64,000 nt of DNA, from contig CAAEFE010000066.1 in NCBI GenBank assembly GCA_900755095.1, positions 1-64,000 of the forward strand, given 5' to 3'. Both the position numbers and the translations under genes were made by a program. Numbering within the stretch: position 1 is the first letter of the stretch; every line of letters starts with the position of its first letter. Below the pieces are notes generated by a model. That model was not told where the DNA came from and made no database searches. It saw only the letters and a list, made by a program, of their open reading frames with translations. The DNA comes from an uncultured Bacteroides sp. Its GTDB lineage: Bacteria; Bacteroidota; Bacteroidia; Bacteroidales; Bacteroidaceae. Below, in pieces: positions 46,296 through 56,004 of this stretch.

Positions 46296-46901
46296 ATGAA
46301 AATGAAAAAGAGTTTTTTATCTATTGCCTTTATGGCAGTATTTATGCTGATGGCGACTAACAGCCAGGCGCAATCATGGTCCGACTTATTAAATAAGGAC
46401 AACATTTCAAAAGTAGTGAATGCCATCACCGGAACCACCGAATCTATCGACATGACCGGAACATGGAACTACAAAGGTTCGGCCGTAGAGTTCGAATCGG
46501 ATAACTTACTAATGAAAGCAGGCGGAGCTGCCGCAGCCACTATGGCTGAAAATAAGCTGAACGAACAATTAAGCAAAATAGGTATTAAAGACGGCCAAAT
46601 GAGTTTCACTTTCAATGCCGACAGTACTTTCACCAGCACGGTGGGCAAGAAAACATTGAAAGGCACTTACTCCTACAATGCTTCAACCAAACAAGTTGAT
46701 TTGAAGTATTTGAAACTTCTGAATCTGCACGCTAAAGTAAATTGCAGTTCCAGTTCACTGGAGTTACTGTTCAACTCGGACAAACTGTTGAAATTAATGG
46801 CTTTCATCGGCAGCAAAAGCAGCAGTACCGCACTGAAAACAGTTAGTTCACTGGCCGAAAATTACGATGGAATGATGCTCGGATTCCAACTCTCAAAATA
46901 G
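46296..46901 (+). CDS. DUF4923-like secreted lipocalin-type protein
   Basis: The start at 46296 (MKMKKSFLSIAFMAVFMLMA) gives a signal peptide ending TNSQAQ and a 201-aa precursor. The pattern after it is TGTWNYKGSAVEFESDNLL, AAAATMAENKLNEQLSKIGI, MSFTFNADSTFTSTVGKKTL, then KGTYSYNASTKQVDLKYLKL. Alternating strands and the WxYxG start fit a lipocalin-like barrel common in Bacteroides. It follows engB closely and may be cotranscribed; function unknown. Confidence 0.78.
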   Translation: MKMKKSFLSIAFMAVFMLMATNSQAQSWSDLLNKDNISKVVNAITGTTESIDMTGTWNYKGSAVEFESDNLLMKAGGAAAATMAENKLNEQLSKIGIKDGQMSFTFNADSTFTSTVGKKTLKGTYSYNASTKQVDLKYLKLLNLHAKVNCSSSSLELLFNSDKLLKLMAFIGSKSSSTALKTVSSLAENYDGMMLGFQLSK

Positions 46902-46962
46902 CAAAAGAGAATCGTTTAATACTATTTCGCACTCCATAAAGTATATTTTAGGGGAAAAGCAT

Positions 46963-46970
46963 TATCTTTG
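46963..46970 (+). promoter_or_regulatory. Candidate promoter -7 box for the DUF1573 gene
   Basis: TATCTTTG is an exact match to TAnnTTTG, 28 nt before the ATG at 46999. Confidence 0.45.
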
Positions 46971-46998
46971 TCGTTTGTAATCAAAAAGAGAAGGAAAA

Positions 46999-47394
46999 AT
47001 GAAAAAGATACTTTTTTTAATGACCCTGTTAGTAATGGGCGTAAGCTTTGCATTTGCGCAAACAAATGCAGATATCAAGTTTGACAAAACAACTCACGAT
47101 TTCGGTAAGTTTTCTGAAAACAGCCCGGTTGTCAGTTGCACATTTACCTTTACTAATATCGGCGATGCCCCTCTGGTGATCCATCAGGCTGTAGCCTCTT
47201 GCGGATGTACAGTACCCGAATATACAAAGGAGCCCATCATGCCGGGCAAAAAGGGAACAATCAAGGTGACTTATAACGGAACAGGCAAATATCCGGGACA
47301 TTTCAAAAAATCAATCACCTTGCGTACCAACGCCAAAACAGAGATGGTAAGATTGTATATCGAGGGCGATATGACGGCAAAAGATGCAAAGTAG
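46999..47394 (+). CDS. DUF1573 secreted Ig-like protein
   Basis: The 131-aa product has a signal peptide (MGVSFAFAQ) and one DUF1573 domain with the hallmark pattern: DKTTHDFGKFSENSPVVSCT, FTNIGDAPLVIHQAVASCGC, TVPEYTKEPIMPGKKGTIKV and TYNGTGKYPGHFKKSITL. Such small periplasmic proteins are common in Bacteroidetes and have an immunoglobulin-like fold; their role is unknown. It has its own promoter-like box and a terminator. Confidence 0.9.
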   Translation: MKKILFLMTLLVMGVSFAFAQTNADIKFDKTTHDFGKFSENSPVVSCTFTFTNIGDAPLVIHQAVASCGCTVPEYTKEPIMPGKKGTIKVTYNGTGKYPGHFKKSITLRTNAKTEMVRLYIEGDMTAKDAK

Positions 47395-47414
47395 GAAAAA
47401 ATAGACTATTACAT

Positions 47415-47446
47415 AAAGGAGAATCTTTCGGTTCTCCTTTTTTTTT
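47415..47446 (+). terminator. Rho-independent terminator after the DUF1573 gene
   Basis: AAAGGAGAA (47415-47423) and TTCTCCTTT (47432-47440) form a stem followed by a run of T. Confidence 0.85.
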
Positions 47447-47499
47447 GTTTACTTTGAGGACGGAAATGTAAATTAACACATTAGCAAATTATAAAAACT

Positions 47500-49488
47500 A
47501 TGAAACAAGAAGAAGACAAATTCACCGGGTTACCCGAGAATGCGTTCAGAGAGTTGAAACCCGGGGAAGTGTACAACCCGTTGATGGGTCCCTCTAAAAA
47601 TCATCCGGAAGTTAATATCTGGTCAGTAGCATGGGGTATTGCCATGGCAATCCTTTTTTCGGCCGCCGCTGCCTATCTGGGGTTGAAGGTCGGACAGGTA
47701 TTTGAAGCAGCTATTCCAATTGCGATCATTGCCGTAGGAGTTTCCGGAGCTGCCAAAAGAAAAAATGCGTTGGGCGAAAATGTGATTATCCAGTCTATCG
47801 GAGCTTGTTCCGGAGTAATCGTTGCCGGAGCAATCTTCACCCTCCCCGCTCTTTATATTCTCCAAGCTAAATATCCCGAGATGACGGTTACCTTCATGCA
47901 GGTATTCATCAGCTCTTTATTGGGTGGCGTATTGGGTATTCTATTCCTGATCCCTTTCCGTAAATACTTCGTCAGCGACATGCATGGAAAATATCCTTTC
48001 CCGGAAGCAACAGCCACTACACAGGTGTTGATCTCCGGAGAAAAAGGCGGCAGCCAGGCTAAACCGTTATTGATGGCAGGTATGATCGGCGGATTATATG
48101 ACTTCATCGTAGCGACATTCGGATGGTGGAACGAGAACTTTACCACCCGTGTTTGTAGTGCCGGAGAAATGCTGGCAGAAAAGGCAAAATTGGTATTCAA
48201 GGTAAACACCGGTGCCGCCGTGCTTGGTTTGGGATATATCGTCGGACTGAAATATGCTTCCATCATTTGTGCCGGTTCATTGGCTGTGTGGTGGATTATC
48301 ATTCCGGGAATGTCTGCTATCTGGGGTGACAGTGTACTGAATGCATGGAATCCGGAAATCACCTCTACCGTAGGTATAATGAGTCCGGAAGAAATATTCA
48401 AATATTATGCCAAGAGCATCGGTATCGGCGGTATCGCTATGGCGGGTGTGATCGGTATTATCCGTTCCTGGAGCATCATCAAGAGCGCTGTCGGACTGGC
48501 AGCCAAAGAGATGGGCGGTAAAGGGAATGTAGAGAAGAGCATTATCCGTACCCAACGGGATCTTTCCATGAAGATTATCGCCATCGGTTCCATCATCACA
48601 CTGATCTTAATCGTATTATTCTTCTACCTTGATGTCATGCAAGGGAATCTGTTGCATACATTGGTAGCCATTGTTCTGGTTGCCGGTATCTCTTTCCTGT
48701 TCACCACAGTAGCAGCTAATGCCATTGCGATTGTTGGTACTAATCCGGTTTCGGGAATGACATTGATGACACTGATTTTGGCTTCCGTAGTGATGGTAGC
48801 TGTCGGACTGAAAGGTCCTTCGGGCATGGTTGCCGCATTGGTAATGGGTGGTGTAGTATGTACCGCACTATCGATGGCAGGAGGTTTTATCACCGACTTG
48901 AAGATTGGTTACTGGCTCGGAAGCACGCCTGCCAAACAGGAAACATGGAAGTTCTTGGGAACAATCGTATCGGCTGCAACAGTAGGCGGTGTAATGATTA
49001 TCCTGAATAAGACATACGGATTTACAAGTGGCGCACTGGCTGCTCCGCAAGCAAATGCGATGGCGGCCGTTATCGAACCGCTGATGAGTGGTGTAGGTGC
49101 ACCCTGGTTGTTATATGGTATTGGGGCTGTCTTAGCTATTATTCTGACTCTTTGTAAAATTCCTGCATTAGCTTTCGCATTGGGTATGTTTATTCCGTTG
49201 GAACTGAATGTGCCGTTGGTAGTGGGTGGAGCAGTGAATTGGTTTGTTACAACACGTAGCAAAGATGCATCTCTGAATACGGAAAGAGGTGAAAAAGGAA
49301 CTTTACTGGCATCCGGTTTCATTGCCGGAGGTGCATTGATGGGAGTAATCAGTGCCGCGATGCGCTTTGGTGGAATCAATCTGGTTAATGAGGCATGGTT
49401 GAACAATACTTGGTCAGAAGTGTTGGCATTAGGAGCGTATGCCTTACTGATTCTTTACTTTATAAAGGCTTCAATGAAAGTTAAATAA
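47500..49488 (+). CDS. OPT-family oligopeptide transporter
   Basis: OPT proteins import small peptides or metal chelates by proton coupling. The 662-aa product has about 15 hydrophobic helices, starting NIWSVAWGIAMAILFSAAAA and including ENVIIQSIGACSGVIVAGAI, FPEATATTQVLISGEKGGSQ, ANAIAIVGTNPVSGMTLMTL and WLLYGIGAVLAIILTLCKIP. The region AYLGLKVGQVFEAAIPIAII fits the family's first repeat. It lies 6 nt upstream of the esterase-DUF1460 gene, so the two may be cotranscribed; peptide or peptidoglycan-fragment uptake would make sense of that pairing (inference). Confidence 0.92.
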   Translation: MKQEEDKFTGLPENAFRELKPGEVYNPLMGPSKNHPEVNIWSVAWGIAMAILFSAAAAYLGLKVGQVFEAAIPIAIIAVGVSGAAKRKNALGENVIIQSIGACSGVIVAGAIFTLPALYILQAKYPEMTVTFMQVFISSLLGGVLGILFLIPFRKYFVSDMHGKYPFPEATATTQVLISGEKGGSQAKPLLMAGMIGGLYDFIVATFGWWNENFTTRVCSAGEMLAEKAKLVFKVNTGAAVLGLGYIVGLKYASIICAGSLAVWWIIIPGMSAIWGDSVLNAWNPEITSTVGIMSPEEIFKYYAKSIGIGGIAMAGVIGIIRSWSIIKSAVGLAAKEMGGKGNVEKSIIRTQRDLSMKIIAIGSIITLILIVLFFYLDVMQGNLLHTLVAIVLVAGISFLFTTVAANAIAIVGTNPVSGMTLMTLILASVVMVAVGLKGPSGMVAALVMGGVVCTALSMAGGFITDLKIGYWLGSTPAKQETWKFLGTIVSAATVGGVMIILNKTYGFTSGALAAPQANAMAAVIEPLMSGVGAPWLLYGIGAVLAIILTLCKIPALAFALGMFIPLELNVPLVVGGAVNWFVTTRSKDASLNTERGEKGTLLASGFIAGGALMGVISAAMRFGGINLVNEAWLNNTWSEVLALGAYALLILYFIKASMKVK

Positions 49489-49494
49489 ATAATT

Positions 49495-51051
49495 ATGAGG
49501 AGACTATTATCCATTATAGTATCACTTGTAACTGCCATATCATTTGCGCAGCAGCCCGTCGAGCTACCTTTGTGGCCCGACGGTGCTCCCAACTCCAGTG
49601 GACTAACCGGAGAAGAGCAGGAAACGCGTCCTCATTTTGTCACGAATGTCACGCATCCCACCCTGACGGTCTACCATCCGGAAAAGCCGAATGGAATGGC
49701 TATTATCATGTGTCCCGGAGGCGGTTATCGTGGACTGGGTATGGATGGAGAAGGGTATGATATGGCTCCCTGGTTCTGCGGACAAGGTATTACCTATATG
49801 GTATTAAAATACCGGATGCCGAACGGACATTGGGAAGTCCCCGTATCAGACGCCGAACAAGCCATTCGCATGGTACGCCAACATGCCAAAGAATGGAATG
49901 TCGATCCTTACAAGGTAGGATTAATGGGAGCCTCTGCGGGAGGGCATTTAACTGCTACACTCGCCACTCACTACAATTCGGAAACACGTCCGGACTTTCA
50001 GATATTACTTTATCCGGTAGTTACGATGATGCAAGTCACCCGGGGAAATACAAGAACTGCATTGCTAGGCAAAAATCCAACAATGGAACAAATACAGAAG
50101 TTTTCTGCCGAATTGCAAGTAACGCCCGATACTCCACAAGCATTTATCGCTCTTACCTCCGACGACCCTTCCGTAGCACCTTATCACGGAGTGAACTATT
50201 ACCTCGCTTTACAAAAAAACAAGGTTCCGGCAACTCTCCATGTTTATCCTACCGGAGGACATGGCTGGGGATTTCAGGATCATTTTAAATATAAGCAACA
50301 ATGGACACAGGAGTTGGAGAAATGGTTGCGCGACGGCGTTGTATTCCCGGAAAATCCCGAACCCATGTTACGAATCGGGAAATCTTACCTGGGAACTAAA
50401 TACGTGGCTAACACATTAGATCAAGACGGAGAAGAATCATTAGTGATCCGGACCGATGCCGTAGATTGCCTCACTTTCGTAGAATACACGTTGGCACAGG
50501 CACTCGGTTCTTCCTTTGCCGACAATCTGCAAAAAATACGTTATCGGGACGGCATCATCAACGGTTATCCTTCCCGGTTGCATTATACTTCCGAATGGAT
50601 AGAAAACGGAATTCGTCACGGATTCCTCACCGATATTACTGCCAAAAACAGTGCGCATACCCAGAAAATCTCTCTTTCGTATATGTCTACCCATCCCAGG
50701 CAATATAAAAAATTGGCTGATTCGCCGGAAAATGTACGACAAATGGCCGAATATGAAAAAGCAATCTCCGGAAAAGTCGTACATTGGTTGCCGAAAAGCG
50801 AACTGCCGGAAGCCGGATTGCCCTGGATCATGAATGGAGACATTATTGCTATTACAACGAAGATGCCCGGACTGGACATTGCTCATGTGGGAATAGCAGA
50901 ATATAAAGAGGGAAAACTGCACCTGCTGCACGCTTCTTCTACATTGGGAAAAGTAGTTGTCAGCGATGAACCTCTCAATCACATGCTAAACAACAATAAA
51001 TCGTGGACAGGCATACGTGTTGTCCGGATGTCTCACTCTAAAAATAACTGA
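49495..51051 (+). CDS. Fusion of alpha/beta-hydrolase esterase and DUF1460 (amidase-like) domain
   Basis: The 518-aa product has a signal peptide (LVTAISFAQQ). Residues of about 30-285 are an alpha/beta hydrolase: MCPGGGYRGLGMDGEGYD (oxyanion region), LMGASAGGHL with nucleophile Ser147, ALTSDDPSVAPYHG and YPTGGHGWGF with the catalytic His. Residues of about 290-515 are DUF1460, an NlpC/P60-like peptidoglycan amidase fold, with VDCLTFVEY (Cys325) and GDIIAITTKMPGLDIAHVGI carrying the His. One chain thus carries two putative active sites, for an ester and for a cell-wall peptide or amide. A porin-like barrel gene follows 2 nt later. Confidence 0.85.
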   Translation: MRRLLSIIVSLVTAISFAQQPVELPLWPDGAPNSSGLTGEEQETRPHFVTNVTHPTLTVYHPEKPNGMAIIMCPGGGYRGLGMDGEGYDMAPWFCGQGITYMVLKYRMPNGHWEVPVSDAEQAIRMVRQHAKEWNVDPYKVGLMGASAGGHLTATLATHYNSETRPDFQILLYPVVTMMQVTRGNTRTALLGKNPTMEQIQKFSAELQVTPDTPQAFIALTSDDPSVAPYHGVNYYLALQKNKVPATLHVYPTGGHGWGFQDHFKYKQQWTQELEKWLRDGVVFPENPEPMLRIGKSYLGTKYVANTLDQDGEESLVIRTDAVDCLTFVEYTLAQALGSSFADNLQKIRYRDGIINGYPSRLHYTSEWIENGIRHGFLTDITAKNSAHTQKISLSYMSTHPRQYKKLADSPENVRQMAEYEKAISGKVVHWLPKSELPEAGLPWIMNGDIIAITTKMPGLDIAHVGIAEYKEGKLHLLHASSTLGKVVVSDEPLNHMLNNNKSWTGIRVVRMSHSKNN

Positions 51052-51053
51052 TT

Positions 51054-51971
51054 ATGAAACGAGTAAAACATTTCCTTCTCGCCTCGTGCTTATTCCCCAC
51101 TTTGCTGGGAGCACAAGAAATGGCAAGCGCCTATTTTCTGGAACTTACTCCAGACGCCCAATCGGCAGGTATGGCAGGTACAGGATTAGCTACCACCGAT
51201 AACGGTACTACAGCTATTTTTCATAATGCTTCTACCATCGCTTTCTCACAAGAAGTGATGGGTGCGAGTTATTCATACGCTAAGATCAACCAAGATTATG
51301 CGCTACATAGCGCCTCTCTTTTCTACCGGATCGGAAGGGAAGGCATACATGGATTTGCTGTAGGTTTCCGGCATTTCAAAGATCCCAAGGTGCTCGATTA
51401 CCGCCCTCACGCATGGGACTTAGAAGCTGCTTATTTCAGAAATGTAGCCAAAAATCTGTCTCTTTCATTAACGTTCAGATACCTGCAAGCCAAAGCCGCG
51501 GAAAGCGCAGACAGCAAGAATAGCGTTTGTCTGGACTTCGGCGCGACCTACTATCGCAATATGGCTCTATTGGACGAAATGGCTTCCTGGAGCATTGGTT
51601 TCCAAGCTGCCAACATAGGCAAAAAGCTGGACGGACAAAAGTTACCCGCCAGATTAGGATTGGGAGGTACAATCGACCTGCCATTCAGCATAGAAAACCG
51701 TTTGCAGGTGGCTCTCGACTTCAACTATCTGCTCCCCTCTGAAATCCGTCATCTCCAGGCTGGCATAGGAGCCGAATATAATTTCCTGAAATATGGTGTT
51801 GTCCGTGCGGGATATCATTTCGGAGACAAAGATAAAGGAGTGGGCAACTACGGCACTCTAGGCTGCGGAATAAACTTCTGGCCGATACGTGCAGACTTCT
51901 CTTATGCCTTGGCTGATAAAGATTGCTTTATGCGCCGCACTTGGCAACTGGGAGTTGGAATAGTTTTCTAA
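51054..51971 (+). CDS. PorV/PorQ-like outer-membrane barrel protein
   Basis: The 305-aa product has a signal peptide (CLFPTLLGAQ) and the PorV/PorQ pattern FLELTPDAQSAGMAGTGLAT followed by TDNGTTAIFHNASTIAF. It continues with barrel strands and ends with GYHFGDKDKGVGNYGTLGCG, and a C-terminal LGVGIVF. Relatives are accessory barrels of the type IX secretion system, but no other T9SS genes are adjacent. It is probably cotranscribed with the fusion esterase and overlaps lipB by 44 nt at convergent ends. Confidence 0.85.
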   Translation: MKRVKHFLLASCLFPTLLGAQEMASAYFLELTPDAQSAGMAGTGLATTDNGTTAIFHNASTIAFSQEVMGASYSYAKINQDYALHSASLFYRIGREGIHGFAVGFRHFKDPKVLDYRPHAWDLEAAYFRNVAKNLSLSLTFRYLQAKAAESADSKNSVCLDFGATYYRNMALLDEMASWSIGFQAANIGKKLDGQKLPARLGLGGTIDLPFSIENRLQVALDFNYLLPSEIRHLQAGIGAEYNFLKYGVVRAGYHFGDKDKGVGNYGTLGCGINFWPIRADFSYALADKDCFMRRTWQLGVGIVF

Positions 51972-52611
51972 GCTCCTCTTCGAGGCGTTGCTTCACTTCG
52001 TCCATCGGCACATCGTGCTTTAATTCCTGACGAAGAGAAGTGACGCCTTTATCTATAAATCCGCAAGGGTGGATATAACTGAAATAACGTAAATCGGTAT
52101 TTACATTCAGAGCCAGTCCATGCATCGTGACATAATGACTGCTCCTCACTCCGATAGCACAAATCTTACGTGCACGAGGCGTATCACCTTCCAACCAGAC
52201 TCCTGTCGCTTTCTCCAAACGTCCGGCTTCAATGCCATAAGAAGCACATACCCGAATCACCGCTTCTTCCAGCAAATGAACGTACTCTTTCAATCCTAAC
52301 TGAAATTCTTCCAGGTTTAATATCGGATAGCACACCAGTTGTCCCGGACCATGATAAGTAATGTCCCCTCCCCGATCAATATGATAAAGGGTGGCATCAA
52401 TTGCTTTCAATTGTTCATCACTCAACAACATATTATTTTCTTTCCCGCTACGTCCTAATGTATAAACATGAGGATGTTCGCACATCACAATACGGTTTTC
52501 ATAACTCTCGCCCTGAACTTTTGCCCGGACAATGTTATCAAACCATTCTGTTTGCCGTTGCCATGCTTCGGCGTATGGTATCAAATTCCAATCAATAAAA
52601 ACTGTTTTCAT
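51928..52611 (-). CDS. lipB: Octanoyl-ACP:protein N-octanoyltransferase (lipoyl synthesis)
   Basis: LipB transfers octanoate from ACP to lipoyl domains, the first step in lipoate synthesis. With the start at 52611 the product is 227 aa. Typical blocks are MCEHPHVYTLGRSGKENNML, IDRGGDITYHGPGQLVCYPI, KICAIGVRSSHYVTMHGLAL with the catalytic Lys, and YIHPCGFIDKGVTSL with the catalytic Cys. The last 14 codons overlap the end of the barrel gene on the other strand. The gcvP start at the window's right edge belongs to the lipoate-dependent glycine cleavage system but is 10 kb away. Confidence 0.94.
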   Translation of the reverse strand: MKTVFIDWNLIPYAEAWQRQTEWFDNIVRAKVQGESYENRIVMCEHPHVYTLGRSGKENNMLLSDEQLKAIDATLYHIDRGGDITYHGPGQLVCYPILNLEEFQLGLKEYVHLLEEAVIRVCASYGIEAGRLEKATGVWLEGDTPRARKICAIGVRSSHYVTMHGLALNVNTDLRYFSYIHPCGFIDKGVTSLRQELKHDVPMDEVKQRLEEELRKLFQLPVAKCGA

Positions 52612-52616
52612 AAAAA

Positions 52617-52652
52617 CAAAGGTAAGAAATAAAAAGAAAATGCGTACATTTG
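52617..52652. promoter_or_regulatory. Divergent promoter boxes for lipB and the AraC regulator
   Basis: On the minus strand TACCTTTG (52624-52617) lies only 5 nt before the lipB start at 52611, implying a leaderless mRNA if used. On the + strand TACATTTG (52645-52652) lies 25 nt before the AraC start. Both are exact TAnnTTTG matches. Confidence 0.5.
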
Positions 52653-52677
52653 TTGGCCCAATATAACACACACAACT

Positions 52678-53517
52678 ATGAAAATGGACTTTCCACAGGT
52701 AGACTTGCCTACCGAAGTATTAGCATGGACGAATGTAACAGAAGACATTCTCAATATTTACAAGCAATCTTGTCGGTTGCAAGCATGTATTGTTGCCATC
52801 TGTACCGAAGGTTCGATGAAAGCCTCCATCAATCTGCTTGATTACGAAATTCACCCCAATGACTTAATAACATTATTACCGGGAACAATCATTCAGTTTC
52901 GGGAGAGAACAGAAAAAGTATGCCTTTGCTTTGCCGGCTTCTCTGCTCATTGTGCCGGACGGATCAATCTCATGAAGAATATTGGTAACGCATATCCCAA
53001 ACTGATAGAACAGCCGGTAGTTCCTCTTAATGAAGAAGTAGCCAGTTATCTGAAAGACTATTTTGCTCTATTATCACGGGCCAGTTGCAATGAGAACTTC
53101 GAAATGGATTCTGAATTGCTCGAATTGTCTCTTCAGACTATCCTGACAAGCATACGACTGATATATCATAAATTTCCGGGCGAAAATAGCAGTTCGAACC
53201 GCAAAAAGGAAATCTGCCGGGAACTGATTCAAGCCATCACCGAGAATTATAAAAATGAACGTCGTGCACAGTTCTACGCAGATAAATTAGGTATATCTCT
53301 TCAACATCTAAGCACGACTGTGAGACAAGTGACAGGTAAAAGTGTTTTAGATACCATTGCTTATATCGTTATCATGGATGCTAAAGCCAAACTGAAAGGT
53401 ACCAATATGACTATCCAAGAGATAGCATATTCTCTAAACTTCCCCAGCGCCTCTTTCTTTGGCAAGTATTTCAGACGATATGTAGGAATGACACCATTGG
53501 ACTTTAGAAACAGATAA
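52678..53517 (+). CDS. AraC-family transcriptional regulator
   Basis: The 279-aa product has an N-terminal cupin-like sensing domain (ASINLLDYEIHPNDLITLLP, then FAGFSAHCAGRINLM) and a C-terminal AraC DNA-binding domain. In the latter the first helix-turn-helix is FYADKLGISLQHLSTTVRQV and the second is QEIAYSLNFPSASFFGKYFR, ending RRYVGMTPLDFR, the usual family end. It lies divergent from lipB and upstream of the copper module on the other strand. Its targets are unknown. Confidence 0.92.
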   Translation: MKMDFPQVDLPTEVLAWTNVTEDILNIYKQSCRLQACIVAICTEGSMKASINLLDYEIHPNDLITLLPGTIIQFRERTEKVCLCFAGFSAHCAGRINLMKNIGNAYPKLIEQPVVPLNEEVASYLKDYFALLSRASCNENFEMDSELLELSLQTILTSIRLIYHKFPGENSSSNRKKEICRELIQAITENYKNERRAQFYADKLGISLQHLSTTVRQVTGKSVLDTIAYIVIMDAKAKLKGTNMTIQEIAYSLNFPSASFFGKYFRRYVGMTPLDFRNR

Positions 53518-53567
53518 TTTTCACGAAGAACGATAGAAAATATAAATGGTGAGTTGCAAAACAATGA

Positions 53568-53608
53568 ACGGTGAATAAATTGCGCATTATCCGCAAAGTA
53601 TTCACCGT
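53568..53608. terminator. Nested hairpin between the AraC and copper-ATPase genes
   Basis: ACGGTGAATA (53568-53577) pairs with TATTCACCGT (53599-53608), and inside it TTGCG (53580-53584) pairs with CGCAA (53592-53596). The two converging genes end on either side (53517 and 53697), so a bidirectional terminator is likely, although the T tract is short. The rest of the 179-bp gap holds no gene. Confidence 0.55.
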
Positions 53609-53696
53609 CTATTATTTACAGTTCGCTGTTCATAAATGACAGCTAGCCATTCATCGTTTACAGCTTACAGGTTCCTGTCTTTTTATAGTTCATTTC

Positions 53697-55907
53697 TCAT
53701 TTTCTTCCCAAGCTCAACGAATTGAGCACTACGCTCACACTGGAGAACGCCATTGCGGCACTTGCCAGCATCGGATTCAATAACAAACCATTCAGAGGGA
53801 ACAAGATACCGGCAGCAATAGGAATACCGATCAGGTTGTAAATAAACGCCCAGAAAAGATTCTGATGAATCAGTTTGACCGTCTGCTTTGACAACTGGAA
53901 GGCTTTAGGAAGCAGCAACAAATCCGATGTCATCAAAGTCACCATAGCCACGTCCATAGCAATATCAGTTCCTTTTCCCATGGCAATGCTGACGTCAGCC
54001 AATGCCAGTGCCTGCGAATCATTGATACCATCGCCCACCATCGCAACCTTCTTTCCCTGCATTTGAAGCTCACGTACAAATTCGGCCTTATCGTCTGGTA
54101 GAGCGTCGGCAACAAAACGTTCGATTCCTAAACGGGAAGAAACGGCTAATGCAGTCCGTTGCCCGTCACCCGTCAGCATACAGATGTCAATCCCTTGGCG
54201 TTTCAGTTCCTTCACCGCTTCGGCAGAAGTAGCCTTTATCGGGTCGGAAACAGCAATGATAGCCAACAACTCGTTTTCACGTCCAAAGTAAATGATGCCG
54301 TTACCGTCCGATTCATAGTGAACCAGCATTTCAGCCATCACATCGCTTACTGTCGCACTGAAATCTTTCAGGAGTTTATGACTGCCTACCCAATAAGTAT
54401 GTCCCTCATACGAGGCTTTAATTCCTTTTCCCGTAATGCTTTCAAAGCTATCCAACGCGGCAGGTTTTATTTTTTCTTCGTCCTGAAGCGCAGAGACAAT
54501 AGCGCCGGCAAGCGGATGCTCCGATTTCATTTCCGCAGCTAAAAGCACATCTTTGAAATGTGGTTCCTGCGACTGCGCCCATAACCATCCGGTAGCTGTA
54601 GGATGTCCTTCAGTCAGTGTTCCCGTTTTATCCAGAACAACGACATCTACTTTGCGCATTTGTTCCAAAGCCACTGCATCTTTAATCAGGATATGCTGGC
54701 TGGCAGCTTTACCTATACCCACCATCAACGCAGTAGGTGTAGCAAGCCCCAAAGCACATGGACAAGCAATGACAAGAACGGAAACAGCCGACAAAATACC
54801 ATAAGAGATATATTCACTACCACCAATGGTAACCCATAATACAAATGTCAGAATGGCAATGCCCAATACGACAGGTACAAAAATCCCCGTAATACGATCG
54901 ACAATGCGTTGCACGGGAGCTTTGCTGCCCTGTGCTTCCTGCACCATAGCGATAATACGGGCAAGCACGGTTTCGCTGCCTACCTGTGCGGCACGAATGA
55001 TAAATGAGCCACGCTGGTTAATCGTTCCTGCCAATACTTTATCACCTTTCTTCTTTTCTACCGGAACCGGTTCACCGCTAATCATACTCTCATCGACATA
55101 CGAGTCGCCTTCGGAAAGCTGACCGTCCACAGGTATTTGCTCTCCCGGACGTACAACCACCAAATCACCTACCTGGAGTTTTTCAATCAAGATCTCCTCC
55201 TCCACTCCATTGCGCAGAACACGAGCCGCTTTAGGCTGCATTCCCATCAACTTACGAATGGCTGTTGAGGTATTTCCTTTGGCACGTTCCTCCATCAACT
55301 TTCCGGTAAGAACGAAAGCGATAATCACCGCAGAAGCCTCATAATAGACATGCGGTTCCAATCCGCGGTCATACCAAAATTCGGGGAAGAAAGTGTTGAA
55401 CAGACTGAACAGAAAAGCAATGGAAGTACTAAGCGCAACCAAAGTATCCATATTACTCCGTCCTAATTTAGCCTGTTTCCAGGCTCCGGTGAAGAAACCA
55501 CCTCCGAAAAAGACCATAACAGGGATAGCAAGTACCATTTGAATCTCATTAGAGTATGGCACATGCATCAGTATCATGGAATATACCAACAATGGTACTA
55601 CCAAAATCCACGCTCCAATTACCTTCCATTTCAAACGAGTGTAACGCTTATGCTGTTCCTCTTCCCGGCGTTCTTCTTTGTGGGCTTCTTCCACAATCAG
55701 ATCATAACCTGCCGCAAGCACAGCCGCACGAATCTCTCCGGGAGTCAGCTGCTCTTTCTCATAAGAAACGGTCAATGTATTGGTAGCAAAATTAACGGAA
55801 GCCTCAATGACTCCCGGCAATTTTTTTACTGTTTTTTCTACATTATTGGCACATCCTGCACAATGCATATTAAGCACAGGAAATGCCTTTTTTGTTGTGT
55901 TACCCAT
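53697..55907 (-). CDS. copA: Copper-translocating P1B-type ATPase
   Basis: The 736-aa product pumps Cu(I) across the inner membrane. An N-terminal HMA domain carries Cys16 and Cys19 ([10 protein letters not shown]). Then come transmembrane helices with CPC at 382-384 ([14 protein letters not shown]) in the sixth helix, phosphorylation Asp426 in [29 protein letters not shown] and the copper-type HP motif in [10 protein letters not shown]. An Asn/Tyr-bearing helix ([18 protein letters not shown]) and Met/Ser helix ([20 protein letters not shown]) support Cu(I) selectivity. It is the last gene of a - strand metal module. Confidence 0.93.
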   Translation of the reverse strand: MGNTTKKAFPVLNMHCAGCANNVEKTVKKLPGVIEASVNFATNTLTVSYEKEQLTPGEIRAAVLAAGYDLIVEEAHKEERREEEQHKRYTRLKWKVIGAWILVVPLLVYSMILMHVPYSNEIQMVLAIPVMVFFGGGFFTGAWKQAKLGRSNMDTLVALSTSIAFLFSLFNTFFPEFWYDRGLEPHVYYEASAVIIAFVLTGKLMEERAKGNTSTAIRKLMGMQPKAARVLRNGVEEEILIEKLQVGDLVVVRPGEQIPVDGQLSEGDSYVDESMISGEPVPVEKKKGDKVLAGTINQRGSFIIRAAQVGSETVLARIIAMVQEAQGSKAPVQRIVDRITGIFVPVVLGIAILTFVLWVTIGGSEYISYGILSAVSVLVIACPCALGLATPTALMVGIGKAASQHILIKDAVALEQMRKVDVVVLDKTGTLTEGHPTATGWLWAQSQEPHFKDVLLAAEMKSEHPLAGAIVSALQDEEKIKPAALDSFESITGKGIKASYEGHTYWVGSHKLLKDFSATVSDVMAEMLVHYESDGNGIIYFGRENELLAIIAVSDPIKATSAEAVKELKRQGIDICMLTGDGQRTALAVSSRLGIERFVADALPDDKAEFVRELQMQGKKVAMVGDGINDSQALALADVSIAMGKGTDIAMDVAMVTLMTSDLLLLPKAFQLSKQTVKLIHQNLFWAFIYNLIGIPIAAGILFPLNGLLLNPMLASAAMAFSSVSVVLNSLSLGRK

Positions 55908-56004
55908 ATAATTATTGTTTACGGCCTTCCCCTCCTCTCGAAAAGAAGTTGGGGAAGAACCCTTGTTTGTTTATAGAAACAAGCTAATACAGGTATTTGT
56001 TCAA

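Noticed and set aside
51054-51971. Type IX secretion locus
   Set aside because: Only one PorV/PorQ-like barrel is present; no other T9SS genes are nearby.
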